A stretch of DNA of 64,000 nucleotides from Nemopilema nomurai (taxonomy: Eukaryota > Cnidaria > Scyphozoa > Rhizostomeae > Rhizostomatidae): the NCBI GenBank assembly GCA_003864495.1, contig ML133450.1:291968-355967 (forward strand), read 5' to 3'. Made by a program: the position numbers and the translations under genes. The notes below the pieces were generated by a model, which saw only the letters and a program-made list of their open reading frames with translations, searched no databases and was not told the origin of the DNA. Position 1 is the first letter of the stretch, and each line of letters opens with the position of its first letter. Shown one piece after another: positions 61,951-64,000 of this stretch.

Positions 61951-63107
61951 CAGTGGCGTAGCGTGAGTCCCAGAAGTGGGTATGCGGGGAGGGGTCAAGG
62001 GGCAACGCCCCTATGGGGCAGCAGGGGGCGAAGCCCCGGGAAGCTATGGCTTTTTATAAACACCAGACAGTTAAGATAGCGCTCTCTTTACATTCTTATC
62101 ATGCCCAAACAGAACATCTACAACACAGTTCGAAATGAAGATTATATAATAAAAACATGACCATTTTTGACAAAAACATGACATGACAAATACGACAATG
62201 TTCAAATTAATTATGCTACAATCTCTGAGCCGATAAACAATCCAAGATCTTCTATAACAATTTATTCGTGGTTATGATAATATTTATAAACAACATGCAG
62301 GCGAAAATGGTACTCTGAAAGGGCAGACCCCCGTACCACCCATATTTGCGTACCCTCCCTATTTGGGTACCCTCACTAATTGAGTACCCTCACTTGGTAC
62401 TCAAGCTAAAATGAAAAGCATTTGTGCAATCCTCTATCTCTATAAACCTATAATCTATATCGTCTAGTTGTTCGAATCCATATGTCGAAGACTTATGCTG
62501 AGATTCAATTCAACTAGGGCATGCGGATCGGCAACCGCATGCCCTGGCTCTTTGTTGAACATCATGCCAAGTCACGTGATCAGATGCTGATCATGAGAAC
62601 ACGAAGCAAGCTGAGGTCAGTTGCTTCCCTTTCAAAGCTCTGTCCGCAACGCTGTGAGTAAATAATTGGAGCAATTTTTCGTTAGCATGATAGATTATTC
62701 GTTGATAAAACCTTCTATCCTACTTTTTTGCAAAATTTTACATTTAAAGAGGGAAAAAACAATTGTTTTATATCAGGTAATGCGGTGAGAATTCCGCATT
62801 CCCGGAAATGAGCAGTGCTAGTGTAAACAAAGGCTGCTAGCCAAAATCAGTCCAAAACAAGGGGATCTTTAGAAACAGGGATACGAAGATTTGTAAATTC
62901 CTTTCAAGGTAAAAGCTAATGTGGATCCATTGAACTCTGATGGGTGGATCAAGGGTGCGACAGTGCAAATTTCAATCAATCGTCAAAGCAAATGTTTAAG
63001 CAATAAAAACTTTTTTCTTTTTGAGAAAGGCGTTTTTAAAATTATTTTTGGTCAGATTTTGCAGGGCATGCGGCACATTACCAGCTTCCCTTGACGCTAC
63101 GCCACTG
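61951..63107. mobile_element. Nested non-autonomous hAT element with perfect 8-bp duplication
   Basis: The ends are CAGTGGCGTAGCGT and its exact inverse (14 of 14). The octamer GTACTTAA flanks both sides (61943-61950 and 63108-63115), the hAT hallmark. The element is 1157 bp with no transposase. It has a GC-rich subterminal block (GGGGCAACGCCCC, GGGGGCGAAGCCCC) near the left end, and it lies between the arms of the 61546-63531 element. Confidence 0.93.
62516..62545. repeat. Perfect 11-bp hairpin inside the hAT element
   Basis: AGGGCATGCGG and its exact complement are separated by eight bases. The word GGGCATGCGG also occurs near the right end (63064-63073), so it may be a subterminal repeat of the transposon. 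Confidence 0.7.
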
Positions 63108-63803
63108 GTACTTAAGAAAAAGCGCCAAAGGCAACCCCAGATGGCAAAAACCAACAAACTGAGGGGTCCGATTCGAGCATTAACGGCAGCAGTGGGAGCT
63201 TATTAATAATTTGTAGTTCCAGGGTGGGGGCCAATTCGAGAATTTACGGTAGTTCTAGTAAGATTATCATGTTCCCGTGTACAAACCCCCGTTCACACTT
63301 TTGACGCGCAAAACACCAGTTGGTTGTAACAACACCAACAGCATTAGACTTATCAGGCCCTTTCCCGCCCCAAAATTAATTTTTTAATGATTGACCAAAT
63401 TTTTTTCGAATGATATGCCGATTTTGATATGTTTTAAAGGGTGTTCAGCCGCTTAATCGCTTGTTCTTAGGGTGTTCTTGGGGTGTTCTTGGGGTGTTCT
63501 TGGGGTGTTCAGCCTGTTCTTGGAGTGTTCAGTCTTTTATAATCGACGATTAGGAGAAAGGCTTTCCCCAAAAGAGACAACAGTTCGAGGTGATAAAAAC
63601 CATAAAAACGTTGGAAACTTTTGTAAGAGTATAAATAAGGGAAATCTAGCAGACATAACATTTTTTGTGGAAATAATTACTGAACAATTATAGTTCCAAA
63701 ACTGTACATTCCACCGGCTTTATATTCTCGTGGCTCCTTTTTGTGTACGCAGAATTGAGTACACTATGTAGTGGGTCGAGGGGAACGCATACATATATAT
63801 ATA

Positions 63804-63911
63804 TAGTAAGACTACATGGTTTGTCTCTACATGCCTGTTTCGTGAGTCATCTCCTGAAGAGTGAGCTACTCACGAAACAGGCTTGTAGAGATAAACCATG
63901 TAGTTTTACTT
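63804..63911. mobile_element. Foldback MITE-like hairpin, about 42-bp arms
   Basis: Left arm (starting GTAAGACTACATGGTTTG) and right arm match inverted at about 39 of 42 positions, with a short loop holding ATCTCCTGAAGAGTGAG. The hairpin is flanked on both sides by TATATA runs, suggesting insertion into a TA repeat. Confidence 0.85.
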
Positions 63912-64000
63912 TCTTCAATCTATGATATATATATATGTATATATATCTAAAGTTATTTTGTATATTATGAAAAGAAAAAATTTCAAATATCATCTTTTCA

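Larger units (their letters stand above)
61546..63531. mobile_element. Element with about 240-bp terminal inverted repeats, carrying a nested hAT
   Basis: 61546-61781 is repeated inverted at 63271-63531 with high identity. Shared landmarks are TGAACACTCCAAGAAC at the ends, runs of AAGAACACCCC, GCGATTAAGCGGCTG, ATCAAAATCGGCATATCATT, GGGCGGGAAAGGGCCTGATA and GTTTGTACACGGGA. The right arm has about 18 extra bases. Without the inserted hAT the element would be about 0.8 kb. Both ends continue into AAAG next to TA, so a TA duplication is possible. There is no coding capacity. Confidence 0.85.

Overview
This is nuclear DNA of an invertebrate animal, most likely a cnidarian (anthozoan). The window is AT-rich and intron-dense, with GT/AG splice sites in matching phase. 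It encodes animal families (IgSF adhesion receptor, TMEM120, prominin-like, IFT20, rhodopsin-like GPCR, TEX14-like pseudokinase, D-aspartate/D-amino-acid oxidase) and carries many short inverted-repeat DNA transposons with target-site duplications. There are no bacterial operons, CRISPR arrays or rRNA. The cnidarian assignment is an inference from gene style, not proved by the sequence.

Layout. 687-10088 (+): 3' part of an Ig/FN3 transmembrane adhesion receptor. 10089-14271: gene-poor, with a 396-bp inverted-repeat element and one half of a dispersed repeat pair. 14272-14700 (-): intronless TXNL4A/DIM1, head-to-head with TMEM120 (+, 12 exons, 14853-33766). TMEM120 intron 6 holds an intact, intronless, same-strand prominin-like gene (20558-23152). 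Intron 8 is almost entirely a 6.3-kb 18-bp minisatellite with higher-order structure (25183-31450). 36577-39427 (+): IFT20, with a hAT MITE just upstream. 41613-42641 (+): intronless divergent GPCR. 43140-43870: 21-bp minisatellite. 44018-49323 (-): six-exon ankyrin-pseudokinase gene resembling TEX14. 52487-61339 (-): ten-exon DDO/DAO-type flavoenzyme ending in a peroxisomal SKL signal. 61546-64000: nested DNA transposons and a foldback element.

I rebuilt five spliced gene models by hand (IgSF receptor, TMEM120, IFT20, TEX14-like, DDO). In each, every exon junction keeps phase and the exon lengths sum to an open frame. The first exon of the IgSF receptor lies outside the window. The genes do not form one pathway. 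IFT20 (cilium assembly) and the prominin-like protein (membrane protrusions in its family) share a loose ciliary/protrusion theme, which may be coincidence.

The most notable observations are the intronless prominin-like gene inside a TMEM120 intron, the intronic satellite with about 14-unit higher-order repeats, the TEX14-like pseudokinase in an apparently non-vertebrate genome, and a hAT element nested inside another inverted-repeat element directly upstream of the oxidase. I found no convincing wholly new multi-gene system.
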